The notes: a model not told the origin generated them from the sequence alone. Positions 20,461-30,944 are shown, counted from the first letter of the stretch. The stretch: 64,000 bases of DNA from Rhodobacteraceae bacterium IMCC1909 (GCA_030704425.1 JAPDHM010000001.1:310001-374000), one strand, 5' to 3'. Made by a program: numbers and translations.

Positions 20461-21477
20461 ATGAAAAAAACCGTATTTCTTGGTGCATTGACTGTAGCTG
20501 GCCTTGCGGCTGGCTTGGTATCTGCTGGCACCCTCGATGATGTTAAAGCACGCGGCAAACTGAACTGTGGTGTGACCACAGGTGTTCCAGGTTTCGCTGA
20601 GCCTGACGCAAATGGCGTTTGGCAGGGTTTTGATGTTGCTGTATGTCGCGCGGTTGCGGCGGCTGTATTGGGCGACAACATGGCTGTTGAATTCGTTCCA
20701 ACAACCGGCAAAACGCGTTTCACCGCTTTGGCATCTGGCGAAATCGATCTGCTGGCCCGTAACACAACTTGGACAATGTCCCGCGACGTTGACCTGAAGT
20801 TCGAATTTGTTGGCGTAAACTACTACGACGGTCAAGGCTTCATGGTTCCGGCTTCTTTGGGCGTGTCTTCAGCCGCTGAGCTGGATGGCGCGACTGTTTG
20901 TATCCAAACCGGTACAACAACAGAGCTGAACTTGGCTGATTTCTTCCGTGCGAATGGCATTTCTTACGAGCCAGTGCCAATCGAAACCGGTTCAGAGGCG
21001 GCTCAATTGTTCCTCGCAGGTTCCTGCGACGTTTACACGACTGACCGTTCCGCTTTGGCCGCTCAACGTGCAAACTTCCCAAATCCAGACGACTATGTTG
21101 TTCTCCCTGACGTCGTTTCCAAAGAGCCACTCGGCCCATTGGTTCGTCACGGTGACAATGACTGGGGCGATATTGCGCGCTGGACTTTGAACGCTTTGAT
21201 CACAGCTGAAGAGCTGGGTGTGACTTCCGACAACATTGCTGAAATGTCTGCGGGCACAAACAACCCAGAAATCAACCGCCTGTTGGGCTCTGAAGGCACT
21301 TTGGGCGAAATGCTCGGTCTGGACGCAGAATGGGCAAAACGCGCCATCATGTCCGGCGGCAACTACGGTGAAGTGTTCGAAAGCAACATCGGTGCTGCAA
21401 CAAACATCGGCTTGTCCCGTGGTTTGAACGCACAGTGGAAAGACGGCGGTCTGATCTATTCACCACCATTCCGCTAA
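20461..21477 (+). CDS. bztA: General L-amino-acid ABC transporter, periplasmic binding protein
   Basis: Solute-binding protein of a polar amino-acid uptake system (Bzt/Aap type; glutamate, glutamine, aspartate and asparagine in Rhodobacter). It has 338 residues with a cleavable signal peptide (MKKTVFLGALTVAGLAAGLVSAG). The family-3 binding-protein signature GFDVAVCRAVAAAVLG is present, and LNCGVTTGVPGF is typical of BztA/AapJ. AGGATGAGGTAAAA precedes the ATG. A hairpin between it and bztB probably favours higher expression of this gene. Confidence 0.95.
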   Translation: MKKTVFLGALTVAGLAAGLVSAGTLDDVKARGKLNCGVTTGVPGFAEPDANGVWQGFDVAVCRAVAAAVLGDNMAVEFVPTTGKTRFTALASGEIDLLARNTTWTMSRDVDLKFEFVGVNYYDGQGFMVPASLGVSSAAELDGATVCIQTGTTTELNLADFFRANGISYEPVPIETGSEAAQLFLAGSCDVYTTDRSALAAQRANFPNPDDYVVLPDVVSKEPLGPLVRHGDNDWGDIARWTLNALITAEELGVTSDNIAEMSAGTNNPEINRLLGSEGTLGEMLGLDAEWAKRAIMSGGNYGEVFESNIGAATNIGLSRGLNAQWKDGGLIYSPPFR

Positions 21478-21491
21478 GAACATATTGGATT

Positions 21492-21518
21492 GGGCACAGA
21501 GAAATCTGCGCCCTTTTC
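21492..21518 (+). terminator. Attenuator-like hairpin between bztA and bztB
   Basis: GGGCACAG pairs with CTGCGCCC (one mismatch) over AGAAAT and is followed by TTTT. Such elements commonly leave the binding protein more abundant than the membrane subunits. Confidence 0.65.
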
Positions 21519-21588
21519 ATATCTAAGCCTAAGACAAATCTGAAAATATAAAATTCAAAATAAATTCAGAAACCTAGGGAAAAACTCC

Positions 21589-22803
21589 ATGTCATCAACG
21601 ACGCAAACCAGGGCAAGCAAGTTCAGCTTGTCAATGTTGATAAATGATACCCGCTACCGATCAACAACATTTCAAGTGATTGCGCTGATCGGCCTTATTT
21701 TTGCGATGGGCTATCTGGTTTCTAATCTTCTGTCGAATCTCGCTGACGCCGGTCTGAACATCAGCTGGAGATTCTTCGGCGAGACAGCCGGCTATGACAT
21801 CAATCAAATGCCTATCGAATATAACAACCAGATGAGCCATGGCCGCGCCTCCCTGGTGGGGGCCGTAAATACGCTGATCGTGGCCTTTTTGGCCTGTGTA
21901 AGCGCCACCATTTTGGGCGTCGTGGCCGGGGTGCTGCGCCTTTCAAATAACTGGGTCGTTTCAAAACTCATGGCCATATATGTGGAAGCGTTCCGCAATG
22001 TGCCCGTTTTGATCTGGATTCTGATCATTTTTCTCGTCATGTCGAATGTCCTGCCGCAGCCCCGTGAATTTCGTGGTGATGCAGCGGCAAGCTCGATGTG
22101 GTTTGATATGGTCGCCTTCACTAACCGCGGGGTTTATATTCCTCGGTTGGTTTTGGATGATCTTGGATGGGTTGTATTCGCCGCTTTTGGTCTCTCGATC
22201 ATCGGTGTTTTCGCCTTCAGGCGCTATGCTAGAAACTTGCTCTTCAACACCGGACGTTTGATCCCAACTTTCTTGCCATCCATTGGTATTTTGATCATCC
22301 CAACTGTGCTGGTCTATTTTGCTTTGGGCAGCCCAATCGGGCTGGAGAACCCTGCACTGAAAGGGTTTAACTTCAAAGGTGGCCTGCATTTGCGCCTGTC
22401 TTTGATTGCACTTTGGTTTGCTTTGGCCATCTATACTGGAGCGTTCATTGCTGAAAATGTTCGTGCAGGGATTCAAGCTATCAGCTATGGCCAAACGGAG
22501 GCTGCTGCTGCCTTGGGCATGCGTCCGGGTCGGATTATGTCACTGATCATTTTGCCGCAAGCGCTGCGTGTCATTGTACCGCCGCTGATCTCCCAATATC
22601 TCAACATCACCAAAAATAGCTCGCTGGCCATTGCCGTCGGCTATATGGATATCACCGGCACGCTGGGCGGTATTACGCTCAATCAAACTGGCCGCGCGAT
22701 TGAATGTATTTTGGTCTTGATGCTCTTCTATTTGGTCATCAGCCTGTCAATTTCGGCCATTATGAACGTCTATAACAATGCTATGAAGTTGAAGGAGCGT
22801 TGA
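21589..22803 (+). CDS. bztB: General L-amino-acid ABC transporter, permease BztB/AapQ
   Basis: Inner-membrane permease of the Bzt/Aap system. It has 404 residues, longer than ordinary HisM-type permeases, as expected for BztB. A first helix is near residues 25-50, and VEAFRNVPVLIWILI is in the permease core. The EAA loop EAAAALGMRPGRIMSLIILP, which contacts the ATPase, is near the C-terminus. It starts one gene after the attenuator and ends one base before bztC. Confidence 0.94.
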   Translation: MSSTTQTRASKFSLSMLINDTRYRSTTFQVIALIGLIFAMGYLVSNLLSNLADAGLNISWRFFGETAGYDINQMPIEYNNQMSHGRASLVGAVNTLIVAFLACVSATILGVVAGVLRLSNNWVVSKLMAIYVEAFRNVPVLIWILIIFLVMSNVLPQPREFRGDAAASSMWFDMVAFTNRGVYIPRLVLDDLGWVVFAAFGLSIIGVFAFRRYARNLLFNTGRLIPTFLPSIGILIIPTVLVYFALGSPIGLENPALKGFNFKGGLHLRLSLIALWFALAIYTGAFIAENVRAGIQAISYGQTEAAAALGMRPGRIMSLIILPQALRVIVPPLISQYLNITKNSSLAIAVGYMDITGTLGGITLNQTGRAIECILVLMLFYLVISLSISAIMNVYNNAMKLKER

Positions 22804-22804
22804 G

Positions 22805-24097
22805 ATGAGCGACACACCGAACATCGGCTTTGTACGTCATGAGCCTATCCCGCCCTCCGCACCGCCCATTCAACAGGCTGGCATGGTCAAATGGATGCGT
22901 GAAAACCTATTCTCGAATTGGATCAATTCGATCCTAACCATTCTGTCCATCTATTTTGTCGCCAAAATCATCCTCGCGTCGACACCCTGGATGTGGAACG
23001 GGGTCTGGACGACCAGTAGCCTGCGGGAGTGCCGGGAAGTCTTGCAAGGCACCAGTGGCGCATGTTGGTCGGTTTTGGCCGAACGCTGGAACCAAATGTT
23101 GTTTGGCTTTAAATATCCGGTTGAAGCCTATTGGCGGCCGACCCTGGCCTTTGTGTTGCTTTTGGTCTGCATCGCTCCGATTTTGTTCCAAAAATTGCCA
23201 CGCAACATGCTGATTTTTTCCGCGATATACCCCTTCCTAGCCTTTTGGTTGATATGGGGCGGAACAGTTTTAACCCCTGTTGTGGTCGCCGTTTCACTCA
23301 TCGCGGGTTATCTTGCCTTCGTGAAGATTGAGCGCCTGACGGGCTTTGCGACAGGGCTGTTGTCCGGCGTTGTCGCCGTGGCGTTGGTGCTTTACTTGGG
23401 CAGCTTTGTGACCGCAGCTCTGCCTGAGTTTATCGCGCTTGAGCCCGTGGCGTCGCGGGATATGGGGGGCTTTATGCTCAACCTTATTCTGGGAACCGTC
23501 TGCGTGTCTTTGTCCATTCCGCTAGGGATCATCCTAGCCTTGGGCAGACAGTCGAATATGCCCATCATCAAGGGCATTTGTGTCGTGTTTATCGAGTTTA
23601 TTCGCGGTGTGCCGCTGATCACGCTGCTGTTTGTGGCCAATGTCGTGCTGTCTTATTTCTTCCCACCCGGCACCAATCTGGATTTGATCCTAAGGGTGAT
23701 TATTATGATCACACTTTTCTCTGCGGCCTATATTGCAGAGGTGATCCGGGGAGGCCTCGCGGCCCTGCCACGCGGGCAATATGAGGCGGCTGACAGTCTG
23801 GGCTTAGATTACCCGCAGGCGATGCGGTTAATCATCCTGCCGCAGGCGCTCAAGATCTCTATTCCGGGCATCGTGAACGTGGCGGTTGGTTTGTTCAAAG
23901 ACACCACATTGGTCTCGGTTATCTCCATGTTTGATCTCGTCGGTATGATCCGGGGTCCGATTTCTTCCTCCACAGCTTGGACGGGGATCTATTGGGAGCT
24001 GTATCTCTTCGCGATCTTGCTTTTCTTCGTCGTCTGCTACGGCATTTCACAATATTCACAATGGTTGGAGCGGCAGCTTCGAACCGATCATCACTAA
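22805..24097 (+). CDS. bztC: General L-amino-acid ABC transporter, permease BztC/AapM
   Basis: Second permease subunit, 430 residues, pairing with BztB. The N-terminal half has several extra membrane helices; the permease core carries [19 protein letters not shown] and the EAA motif [20 protein letters not shown]. It starts one base after bztB. 13 bases separate its stop from bztD. Confidence 0.94.
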   Translation: MSDTPNIGFVRHEPIPPSAPPIQQAGMVKWMRENLFSNWINSILTILSIYFVAKIILASTPWMWNGVWTTSSLRECREVLQGTSGACWSVLAERWNQMLFGFKYPVEAYWRPTLAFVLLLVCIAPILFQKLPRNMLIFSAIYPFLAFWLIWGGTVLTPVVVAVSLIAGYLAFVKIERLTGFATGLLSGVVAVALVLYLGSFVTAALPEFIALEPVASRDMGGFMLNLILGTVCVSLSIPLGIILALGRQSNMPIIKGICVVFIEFIRGVPLITLLFVANVVLSYFFPPGTNLDLILRVIIMITLFSAAYIAEVIRGGLAALPRGQYEAADSLGLDYPQAMRLIILPQALKISIPGIVNVAVGLFKDTTLVSVISMFDLVGMIRGPISSSTAWTGIYWELYLFAILLFFVVCYGISQYSQWLERQLRTDHH

Positions 24098-24110
24098 GGG
24101 AGCTTTGAGA

Positions 24111-24875
24111 ATGTCTGAAGCCCACATGAAAGTTTCTGATGAGATAGCAATCTCAATCGAGAATATGAATAAATGGTATGGCACATTCCATGTGCTGCGC
24201 GACATCAACCTTGATGTGCAGCGTGGTGAACGGATTGTGATTTGCGGGCCGTCTGGCTCTGGAAAATCCACCCTCATTCGGTGTATTAATGCTCTGGAAG
24301 AGCATCAACAGGGATCCATCACGGTTGATGGGACGTTGTTGTCCTCGGATGTGAAAAACATCGATAAGGTGCGCTCTGAGGTTGGCATGTGCTTTCAACA
24401 TTTCAACCTGTTCCCACATCTGACAATCTTGGAAAATTGCACCTTGGCACCTATTTGGGTGCGGAAAATACCCAAGAAAGAAGCCGAAGAAACGGCGATG
24501 CACTTTCTTGAGAAGGTTAAAATTCCGGAGCAGGCCGACAAATACCCCGGACAGCTTTCTGGCGGTCAGCAACAACGGGTGGCGATTGCGCGCTCCTTGT
24601 GCATGAAGCCTCGAATTATGCTCTTTGATGAACCCACCTCGGCGCTTGATCCTGAAATGATCAAAGAGGTGCTGGACACGATGATCGAACTGGCCGAAGA
24701 CGGTATGACCATGCTCTGCGTGACCCATGAAATGGGGTTTGCACGCCAGGTTGCCAATCGGGTCATATTTATGGATGCAGGACAAATTGTCGAACAAAAT
24801 GAGCCTGAAGAGTTCTTTAACAATCCACAATCAGATCGCACAAAATTGTTCTTGAGCCAAATTTTGGGCCACTAG
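24111..24875 (+). CDS. bztD: General L-amino-acid ABC transporter, ATPase BztD/AapP
   Basis: ATP-hydrolysing subunit. ATG 24111 ([15 protein letters not shown]) gives 254 residues, with AAGGGAG upstream; TTG 24105 would add two residues. Walker [10 protein letters not shown] is at 46-54, the ABC signature [15 protein letters not shown] and Walker [16 protein letters not shown] follow, and the switch histidine is in CVTHEMGFA. Closes the operon before a terminator. Confidence 0.96.
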   Translation: MSEAHMKVSDEIAISIENMNKWYGTFHVLRDINLDVQRGERIVICGPSGSGKSTLIRCINALEEHQQGSITVDGTLLSSDVKNIDKVRSEVGMCFQHFNLFPHLTILENCTLAPIWVRKIPKKEAEETAMHFLEKVKIPEQADKYPGQLSGGQQQRVAIARSLCMKPRIMLFDEPTSALDPEMIKEVLDTMIELAEDGMTMLCVTHEMGFARQVANRVIFMDAGQIVEQNEPEEFFNNPQSDRTKLFLSQILGH

Positions 24876-24905
24876 GAGAGGGTGCACTCTATGAGATTTT
24901 GAATT

Positions 24906-24927
24906 GGGCCCTTTGGGGCCCTTTTTT
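24906..24927 (+). terminator. Intrinsic terminator after bztD
   Basis: GGGCCC-TTTG-GGGCCC followed by six T residues, 31 bases after the bztD stop. Its T-tract touches the end of the convergent phosphatase gene. Confidence 0.85.
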
Positions 24928-25396
24928 ATGGCCCAAGATCTGCTGGCGTGATGAAATTAATGAGCTGCGCTGATCCGTCTTCGGGCTTCCAGTTTAGCAC
25001 AAGCGTTGCGCCGGGCGGATATTTGTAGAAGGCCGCATGGGCTGGCGGTGTCTGGATCAGGGTGCTGGCCAGCTCGGCAATGCCGGGATTATGCGCCAGC
25101 AGCAATAGGCACGCGTGGTGGCACTGGGCATTGATGGCCGCGCGCAAAGAGGCGGGCTCCGCCAAATAGAGTTGGGCCATTAAGTCGACCGCGCATGTCA
25201 GCTCGAGCGCTGCAAAGCTTTGGTATGTGCGTTTGGCATCCGACACCAATGCATGATCTGGCATATGTCCTGATGTTTTGAGCCAAGAGCCCAGTCGGCG
25301 CGCTTGATCTTGTCCCTGTGTGCTGAGATTGCGGGCGTAATCGTCCTGCTCGGGGGACCAGTCGGCAAGGGCGTGGCGCATTAATATGAGCTTCAA
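24926..25396 (-). CDS. SixA-like histidine phosphatase
   Basis: Small (156 residues) member of the histidine phosphatase superfamily. The catalytic RH is at residues 7-8 (LMRHALADW) and the second histidine is in LLLAHNPGI. SixA proteins dephosphorylate phosphohistidine domains; the partner here is unknown. Its start overlaps the stop of the upstream iron-sulfur protein gene (ATGA), so the two are coupled. Confidence 0.88.
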   Translation of the reverse strand: MKLILMRHALADWSPEQDDYARNLSTQGQDQARRLGSWLKTSGHMPDHALVSDAKRTYQSFAALELTCAVDLMAQLYLAEPASLRAAINAQCHHACLLLLAHNPGIAELASTLIQTPPAHAAFYKYPPGATLVLNWKPEDGSAQLINFITPADLGP

Positions 25397-26013
25397 TTTA
25401 AAAATTCTCGCATGTGATAGGCCGACTGCGCCGCGGCACGCTCATAGGTTTGGCCAATCGGACAGGCCCGTCGAGCCAGACAACCTTCCGAGAGGCAGCG
25501 TTGTTCAGGATCTGACCTTACATAGGATCTGCACGCCTCAACATCATATTGGGCGCCTTGCAGCGCGCCAACTGGGCAGGCGGTAATGCAAGGCTCGGCG
25601 CATTGGGTGCAAGGTTTTGTTGGCGCTTCGGGTGCTTGGATGTTCCAATCAAATTCCAAAGCGCCGCGATAGGAGACCATAAGCCCCGCTTCGGCTTGTA
25701 CCAGAATGCCGACGGGGCTTGTCCAGGCGCGATTACTGGCCAGGGCCCAAGTGAGAAACGGAGCCGGATGGGTGCCAAAAGGAAAATGCGTCTGCGCGCC
25801 AAGTCGATCAGCCAACCCTGTGATCACGCGTCGTGACCAGCGGTCTATGGGATCCGCCGCGCCATCTTGCCATTCGAGACTGTCACAGACCGCAGGCCAA
25901 AACCCCGGCTCATGTGGCCCGAGCAATACGATCGTGCCGCGTGCGCCGAGCAGAGTTCCAAAGATGGTCAGATGTTCCACCTGAACCCTGTAAAGAAGGT
26001 CGCCATATGTCAT
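25393..26013 (-). CDS. 4Fe-4S ferredoxin-type protein related to QueG
   Basis: A 206-residue protein with a C-terminal two-cluster ferredoxin-like region: CTQCAEPCITACPVGAL and, further on, CRSYVRSDPEQRCLSEGCLARRAC. Spacing resembles the C-terminal part of epoxyqueuosine reductase, but the N-terminal cobalamin domain of QueG is not obvious and the protein is shorter. The start at ATG 26013 (MTYGDLLYRVQ) overlaps the upstream desaturase stop by four bases; an earlier codon at 26073 would overlap it by 64. Function uncertain. Confidence 0.75.
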   Translation of the reverse strand: MTYGDLLYRVQVEHLTIFGTLLGARGTIVLLGPHEPGFWPAVCDSLEWQDGAADPIDRWSRRVITGLADRLGAQTHFPFGTHPAPFLTWALASNRAWTSPVGILVQAEAGLMVSYRGALEFDWNIQAPEAPTKPCTQCAEPCITACPVGALQGAQYDVEACRSYVRSDPEQRCLSEGCLARRACPIGQTYERAAAQSAYHMREFLN

Positions 26014-26801
26014 TTGCGCAAGAATGGCAGAGCCAGAGACCAGATCAGGCGCGTGGGGCGTAGATCTTGCCATTGCAGGCCAATTTTCATCTGTCGATGC
26101 CCGTCTTGTGGGCTATGGGTATAGGTCCCAAACAAGCGATCCCACCACGATAGGGCAAATCCGTAGTTGCTATCGTGTTCAAAGCGATGCACCGAATGAT
26201 GAATGCGGTGCATGTCAGGGGTGACCAAAACGCTGCGTATGACCCGATCGAGTTTCTGCGGCAATGCGATATTGGCATGATTAAACATGGCCGATCCATT
26301 GAGCAAAACTTCAAACACCACCACGGTCCAAGCCGCGGGGCCAAGCAGATATACCAAGCCAATCTTAAATCCCATGGACAAGGCAATTTCTACCGGATGA
26401 AAGCGGATCGCTGTGGTGACATCAAATTCAATATCAGAGTGATGCACGCGGTGGATGCGCCAGAGCAACGGGATTTTATGGCTCAGCAAATGTTGCACCC
26501 ATATTGCAAAATCCATCATCAGGATGACCACAATCAACTCGATCCAACTGGGCAGGCCGATAAGGTTGAGGAGGCCCCAGCCGCGGGCGCTGGCATCCGC
26601 GGCGGCCAAAACTGCGGCGAATGGGAGAAATATCGCCAAAGCCCGCAGGGTGAGCGTATCGACCACGACAAAGACCCAATTTGTGATCCAGCGCCGCGTT
26701 TTTTGCGGTCTAGGCCGGCGCGGGGCCAAATGCTCGATGCCTGCTAAAATGGCGAAGAGGCCTAGAAATATGGCGAGGCGCAATAGGGCGTCTTGTGACA
26801 T
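26010..26801 (-). CDS. Sterol desaturase / fatty-acid hydroxylase family protein
   Basis: Integral membrane di-iron enzyme of the fatty-acid hydroxylase superfamily, 263 residues. The histidine clusters are visible: HLLSHKIPLLWRIHRVHHSD, then HANIALP and HRIHHSVHRFEHDSNYG. Four hydrophobic segments surround them. Substrate (lipid, ornithine lipid or carotenoid) cannot be told. Between argB and the iron-sulfur gene on the minus strand. Confidence 0.88.
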   Translation of the reverse strand: MSQDALLRLAIFLGLFAILAGIEHLAPRRPRPQKTRRWITNWVFVVVDTLTLRALAIFLPFAAVLAAADASARGWGLLNLIGLPSWIELIVVILMMDFAIWVQHLLSHKIPLLWRIHRVHHSDIEFDVTTAIRFHPVEIALSMGFKIGLVYLLGPAAWTVVVFEVLLNGSAMFNHANIALPQKLDRVIRSVLVTPDMHRIHHSVHRFEHDSNYGFALSWWDRLFGTYTHSPQDGHRQMKIGLQWQDLRPTRLIWSLALPFLRK

Positions 26802-26815
26802 CTGTGCGCGCTTCC

Positions 26816-27682
26816 CTATGATCTTTTGGGGGCGTTGGAAGATCGGATCAACGATCCTGCCCCGTGATCCGTGAACAATTCTAAAAGACAGGCATTTGGC
26901 GCGCGCCCGTCGATAATCACCACCGCCTGCACACCGCCAGCGATCGCTTCCAGCGCGGTTTCGGTTTTGGGGATCATGCCTCCTGCAATCACACCATTTG
27001 CGGTCAAGTCTTTGATATTGTCTGGCGACAATTCTGTCAGCACGTCTCCATCGGCATTTTTCACACCTGACACATCGGTCAAAAGCAAAAGCCTGTCTGC
27101 TTTGAGTGCTGCGGCAATGGCGCCGGCAACTGTGTCGCCATTTATGTTGAAGGTCTCTCCGGCATCGCCTGCGCCCAGCGGGGCAACGACCGGAATCATA
27201 TCCGCGTCAAAAAATGTTTTTAGAACAGTTGGATCAATATCGCGTGGTTTGCCGACCAGACCCAACTTCGGATCCGCAACATCGCAGGTCATCAAGCTGG
27301 CGTCCTTGCCCGACAGGCCAACGGCGCGTCCGCCCTGCGCGTTAATAGCCTGCACGATCCGTTTGTTAACGCGACCTGAAAGGACCATTTCAACAACTTC
27401 CATCGTTGCCGCATCCGTGACACGTTTGCCGTCGACGAAGTGGGATTGTATATCCAGGCGCTTGAGCATCTCGTTTATCATCGGCCCGCCGCCGTGCACG
27501 ATCACCGGGTTCACCCCCACCTGCTGCATCAACACAACATCACGCGCAAAGGACTCCATGGCCGCATCACTGCCCATGGCATGACCGCCAAATTTTATCA
27601 CCACTGTTGCGCCGTCATAGCGCTGCAGATACGGCAAGGCTTTTGACAAAGTGCTGGCGGTGGTTAACCATTCGCTTTTCAT
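26816..27682 (-). CDS. argB: Acetylglutamate kinase
   Basis: Phosphorylates N-acetylglutamate, the second step of arginine biosynthesis. It has 288 residues with the phosphate-binding [12 protein letters not shown], the substrate loop [14 protein letters not shown], and [20 protein letters not shown]. The N-terminal helix suits the arginine-sensitive hexameric form, though this is not proof. It is 79 bases downstream of engB. Confidence 0.96.
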   Translation of the reverse strand: MKSEWLTTASTLSKALPYLQRYDGATVVIKFGGHAMGSDAAMESFARDVVLMQQVGVNPVIVHGGGPMINEMLKRLDIQSHFVDGKRVTDAATMEVVEMVLSGRVNKRIVQAINAQGGRAVGLSGKDASLMTCDVADPKLGLVGKPRDIDPTVLKTFFDADMIPVVAPLGAGDAGETFNINGDTVAGAIAAALKADRLLLLTDVSGVKNADGDVLTELSPDNIKDLTANGVIAGGMIPKTETALEAIAGGVQAVVIIDGRAPNACLLELFTDHGAGSLIRSSNAPKRS

Positions 27683-27761
27683 GGGGTGATCTTTCTGAAC
27701 CGGCTAATGTAAGCGTAGTGAATTCAAGCAGTGCTGCCAAGAGTGTTTTATATAGGTGCAG

Positions 27762-28412
27762 CTACTCTAAGCTGGAGATCACGGCGCGCAATATGGCGAT
27801 GCCATCGCCTTTTTCTGAACTCGTCATAATCAGTTCTGGGAAGGCAGCAGGGTGTTTGGCCAATTTCCCGCGCACTTGCTCCAGTACCCGATCTCGTTCG
27901 TGGTCTTTGATCTTATCGGCTTTGGTCATGACCACCTGAAAGGTCAGGGCGGATCTGTTCATCAGCTGCATGATCTCTTCATCCACCGGTTTGATGCCGT
28001 GCCGGCTGTCGATCAATACAAAGGCTCGGCGCAGGTTGGGGCGGCCAGAGAGGTAGTTCTTTAAAAGGCGTTGCCATTTTTCTACCACTGCGAGCGGCGC
28101 ATTGGCGTAGCCATACCCGGGCAGATCGACCAAATAGCGGGCCTCGCCAAGTTCGAAGAAATTAATCTCCTGGGTGCGCCCGGGGGTATTGGAGGCGCGG
28201 GCCAGACCTTTGCGATTAGTCAGCGCATTGATTAAGCTGGATTTACCCACATTTGAACGCCCGGCAAAGCAGACCTCGACTCGGTCGGCATCGGGCAGGC
28301 CATCCATGGCAACCACACCCTTGAGAAAGTCGACTGGACCGGCAAACAGTTTGCGCCCCAATTCGGCGGCAGCGTCGCTTTCAGGTTCCGCGATCGGGAA
28401 AGGTAGGATCAT
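27762..28412 (-). CDS. engB: Ribosome biogenesis GTP-binding protein EngB/YihA
   Basis: TRAFAC-class GTPase needed for 50S assembly. It has 216 residues with P-loop GRSNVGKSS at 51-59, G3 DLPGYGYA and G4 TKADKIK. The start overlaps the MOSC gene stop (ATGA). Confidence 0.95.
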   Translation of the reverse strand: MILPFPIAEPESDAAAELGRKLFAGPVDFLKGVVAMDGLPDADRVEVCFAGRSNVGKSSLINALTNRKGLARASNTPGRTQEINFFELGEARYLVDLPGYGYANAPLAVVEKWQRLLKNYLSGRPNLRRAFVLIDSRHGIKPVDEEIMQLMNRSALTFQVVMTKADKIKDHERDRVLEQVRGKLAKHPAAFPELIMTSSEKGDGIAILRAVISSLE

Positions 28413-29158
28413 AACAGCTCCAACGTGTCATCGAGTGAGAGTGTGCCTGGTTCAATCACGCGGGCATAGAGGCCGAAGTCCTGATGACCGCTCAGCGCAC
28501 TCAGAGCGCCGAGCGTATTGGCGTCGCGCAGGCCTGTGTCTGGATTGGCGGTCGTGGCTAGGCAGCGCACAATTGGCTCCACGCCTTCAAATACCACGCT
28601 GCCAATGCGAAACTTTTGTCCAAGCCAGCTATGTTCTACCCATGGATCCAGCCCGTCAATCCAGAGGTTGCCGCGCCATCTATGCTGTGACAGCGGCTGC
28701 CCTATATGCTCAGATAAAGCGCGTAAGGAGGCGTGGCTGTTGATGCTGATGGATGGAAAGTCGCAATCTGTAAAGCCCCGCTCGGGGAGGCGCAAAATGC
28801 GCGCTGATTGCGCGCGATCCGCAGGCATCAGAGGTTTGACCCAAGCCAGAAACCCTGACAGTTGCCGTTCATCATCGGGTTGAAAGGTGAAGTCTTTGCG
28901 ATTGGGGTGCGATAGTGTGAGGCTTTCATCTGCCTCATTGAGCCGCGCGGTGATGGCCATGAGGAGAGGCGCTTTTGAGACGCGAGAAAAATTGGCGCAG
29001 GCGGCCCATTCGCTGCCATCGGCTTTGGAAGCCTCATGGGCGACTGCCCAATGGCGATCCCAGGGCATGGCCCCGCCCTGAGACAATTTCACCCGTTGCA
29101 AGGCCTCACGCCCATGAGATTTCAGCGGGTGGCGGAATATATCCGTAACGCGCGGCAT
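28409..29158 (-). CDS. MOSC-domain protein
   Basis: A 249-residue cytosolic protein with an MOSC N-terminal beta barrel (MPRVTDIFRHPLKSHGREAL) and the MOSC domain region RWRGNLWIDGLDPWVEHSWL. MOSC proteins handle molybdenum cofactor sulfur transfer or reduce N-hydroxylated bases (YcbX/YiiM). The usual ligating cysteine position is not clear: VRCLATTANPDTG contains the most likely one. It starts one base after the yidC stop. Confidence 0.88.
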   Translation of the reverse strand: MPRVTDIFRHPLKSHGREALQRVKLSQGGAMPWDRHWAVAHEASKADGSEWAACANFSRVSKAPLLMAITARLNEADESLTLSHPNRKDFTFQPDDERQLSGFLAWVKPLMPADRAQSARILRLPERGFTDCDFPSISINSHASLRALSEHIGQPLSQHRWRGNLWIDGLDPWVEHSWLGQKFRIGSVVFEGVEPIVRCLATTANPDTGLRDANTLGALSALSGHQDFGLYARVIEPGTLSLDDTLELL

Positions 29159-29159
29159 A

Positions 29160-30944
29160 TCAGCTCTTCTTTTTCGATCGCTTTAAGGTACTGGTAATAT
29201 TTCCAAAGACGTCTGGTTTGACCCCTTGGCTCCGCATGATTAAATATTGCTGAATGAAGGTGATCGTGTTGTTGGCAATCCAGTAGACCACGAGACCCGA
29301 GGCGAAGCCGCCAAGCATGAACATAAACACCCAAGGCATCCAAGCGAAGATCATCGCCTGTGTTGGATCTGTTGGCGCGGGATTGAGTTTCTGCTGCATC
29401 CACATGGAAATGCCCAAAAGAAGCGGCAAGATACCAATCAAGATCAAGGCCACGATGGATCCAGGCTCTGGCGCGCCCCAAGGCAGGAGGCCAAACAGAT
29501 TCATGATCGAGGTTGGATCTGGTGCCGAGAGATCCTGAAATGGGCCGAACCAGCTGGCGTGCCGCAGCTCCAGCGTCACGAAGATCACTTTATACAGCGA
29601 AAAGAAAATTGGGATCTGCGGCAGGATGGGCAGGCAGCCGGCGGCGGGGTTGACCTTATTCTTCTTATAAAGCTCCATCATGCCTTGCTGCATTTTTTGC
29701 CGGTCATCACCAGCGCGTTCTTTCAGCTTTTCCATCTCTGGCTGCAGCTCTTTCATACGCGCCATAGAGACATAGGATTTATAAGCCAGGGGCAAAAGCA
29801 AAGCTTTGATCACCAGGGTCAAGCAGATGATTGACCAGCCCATATTTCCGATGAAACCGTTCATCGTATGCAGCAGCCAGAATATGGGTTTGGTCAAGAA
29901 GTAGAACCAACCCCAGTCGATACTATCGACGAAGCGATCCACGCCCTTGTCTTTTTGGTAGCTGCGGATCACTTCCCATTCTTTCGCACCCGCGAAAAAC
30001 TGCGATGTGACGGTGGTTGAGGCGCCCGCTTCGATGGACAGTGTTGGCTGTACCGCTTCGGTCAAATAGACGTCGTTATTGATGTCATATTTGGCCACGG
30101 ATTTGAACGCGCCCTGGGGCACGATTGTGGTCATCCAATAGTGATCTGTGAAGCCGATCCATCCGCCTTCGGCCACTTGCACGACATCTGCCGGCGCGCG
30201 TTCTTTGGGGTTGATATCGAATTCGGGCATATTGTCATATTTGGTTTCGTTCAATTCGCCGTCGGACATGCGCACCATGCCCTCGTGCAGAATAAAAAAG
30301 CCTTTAAGGTTGCGCGGTTCGCCGTGGCGGGCAATTTGACCGTAGGGAGCCAGCGCTACGGCCGCCGAGCCGTTGTTTTGCACGGTTTGCTCGACAGAGA
30401 ACATGAAATTCTCATCGACCGATATCACGCGCTGAAAGGCCAAGCCTTTGCCATTGTCCCAGGTCAGGGTCACGGGCGATGTGGGGGTCAGTTGGGTGGA
30501 TTTGGTGGACCAAAGCGTGGTGGGGCCCGGTACGTCGGCAGGATCAACGCCAGAGGCGGCGGCCCAACCGTTAATGCCGTAATAGGCGTTGTCGGAGCCT
30601 TCCGGTGACAGAAGCGTCACAATTTCGGACCCTTCTTTTATGGTTTCGGTGTAGTCTTTGAGGCGTAAATCATCAATCCGGCCTGCGAGAAGCGATAGAG
30701 AGCCTTCGAGGCGCGGCGTGCTGATCGTGATGCGGCTGGCGTCTGCAACGGCCTGCGCGTTGCCGGAGGCGATATTTGTATTGACATCGGCTGTGCCGGG
30801 GGCTGTCGCGGCAACGGGCGCGGTTTCAGTCTGGGCCTGCTCTGGCGGCGGCGCAGTTTGCGGCGGCGCAATTGCGAACCAGGCCAGCATCACTGCAAAG
30901 CTGAGGCCTGTGGCCAAGAGAAGGTTTTTATTTTGATCGTCCAT
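29160..30944 (-). CDS. yidC: Membrane protein insertase YidC
   Basis: Inserts and folds inner-membrane proteins with or without SecYEG. It has 594 residues: an N-terminal helix (LLLATGLSFAVMLAWFAI), a large periplasmic beta domain, and the five-helix conserved core from about residue 355 (FLTKPIFWLLHTMNGFIGNMG), with the cytoplasmic loop QPEMEKLKERAGDDRQKMQQ. The end is basic (LKRSKKKS). Between ttcA/yidD/rnpA/rpmH and the MOSC-engB-argB genes, as in relatives. Confidence 0.96.
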   Translation of the reverse strand: MDDQNKNLLLATGLSFAVMLAWFAIAPPQTAPPPEQAQTETAPVAATAPGTADVNTNIASGNAQAVADASRITISTPRLEGSLSLLAGRIDDLRLKDYTETIKEGSEIVTLLSPEGSDNAYYGINGWAAASGVDPADVPGPTTLWSTKSTQLTPTSPVTLTWDNGKGLAFQRVISVDENFMFSVEQTVQNNGSAAVALAPYGQIARHGEPRNLKGFFILHEGMVRMSDGELNETKYDNMPEFDINPKERAPADVVQVAEGGWIGFTDHYWMTTIVPQGAFKSVAKYDINNDVYLTEAVQPTLSIEAGASTTVTSQFFAGAKEWEVIRSYQKDKGVDRFVDSIDWGWFYFLTKPIFWLLHTMNGFIGNMGWSIICLTLVIKALLLPLAYKSYVSMARMKELQPEMEKLKERAGDDRQKMQQGMMELYKKNKVNPAAGCLPILPQIPIFFSLYKVIFVTLELRHASWFGPFQDLSAPDPTSIMNLFGLLPWGAPEPGSIVALILIGILPLLLGISMWMQQKLNPAPTDPTQAMIFAWMPWVFMFMLGGFASGLVVYWIANNTITFIQQYLIMRSQGVKPDVFGNITSTLKRSKKKS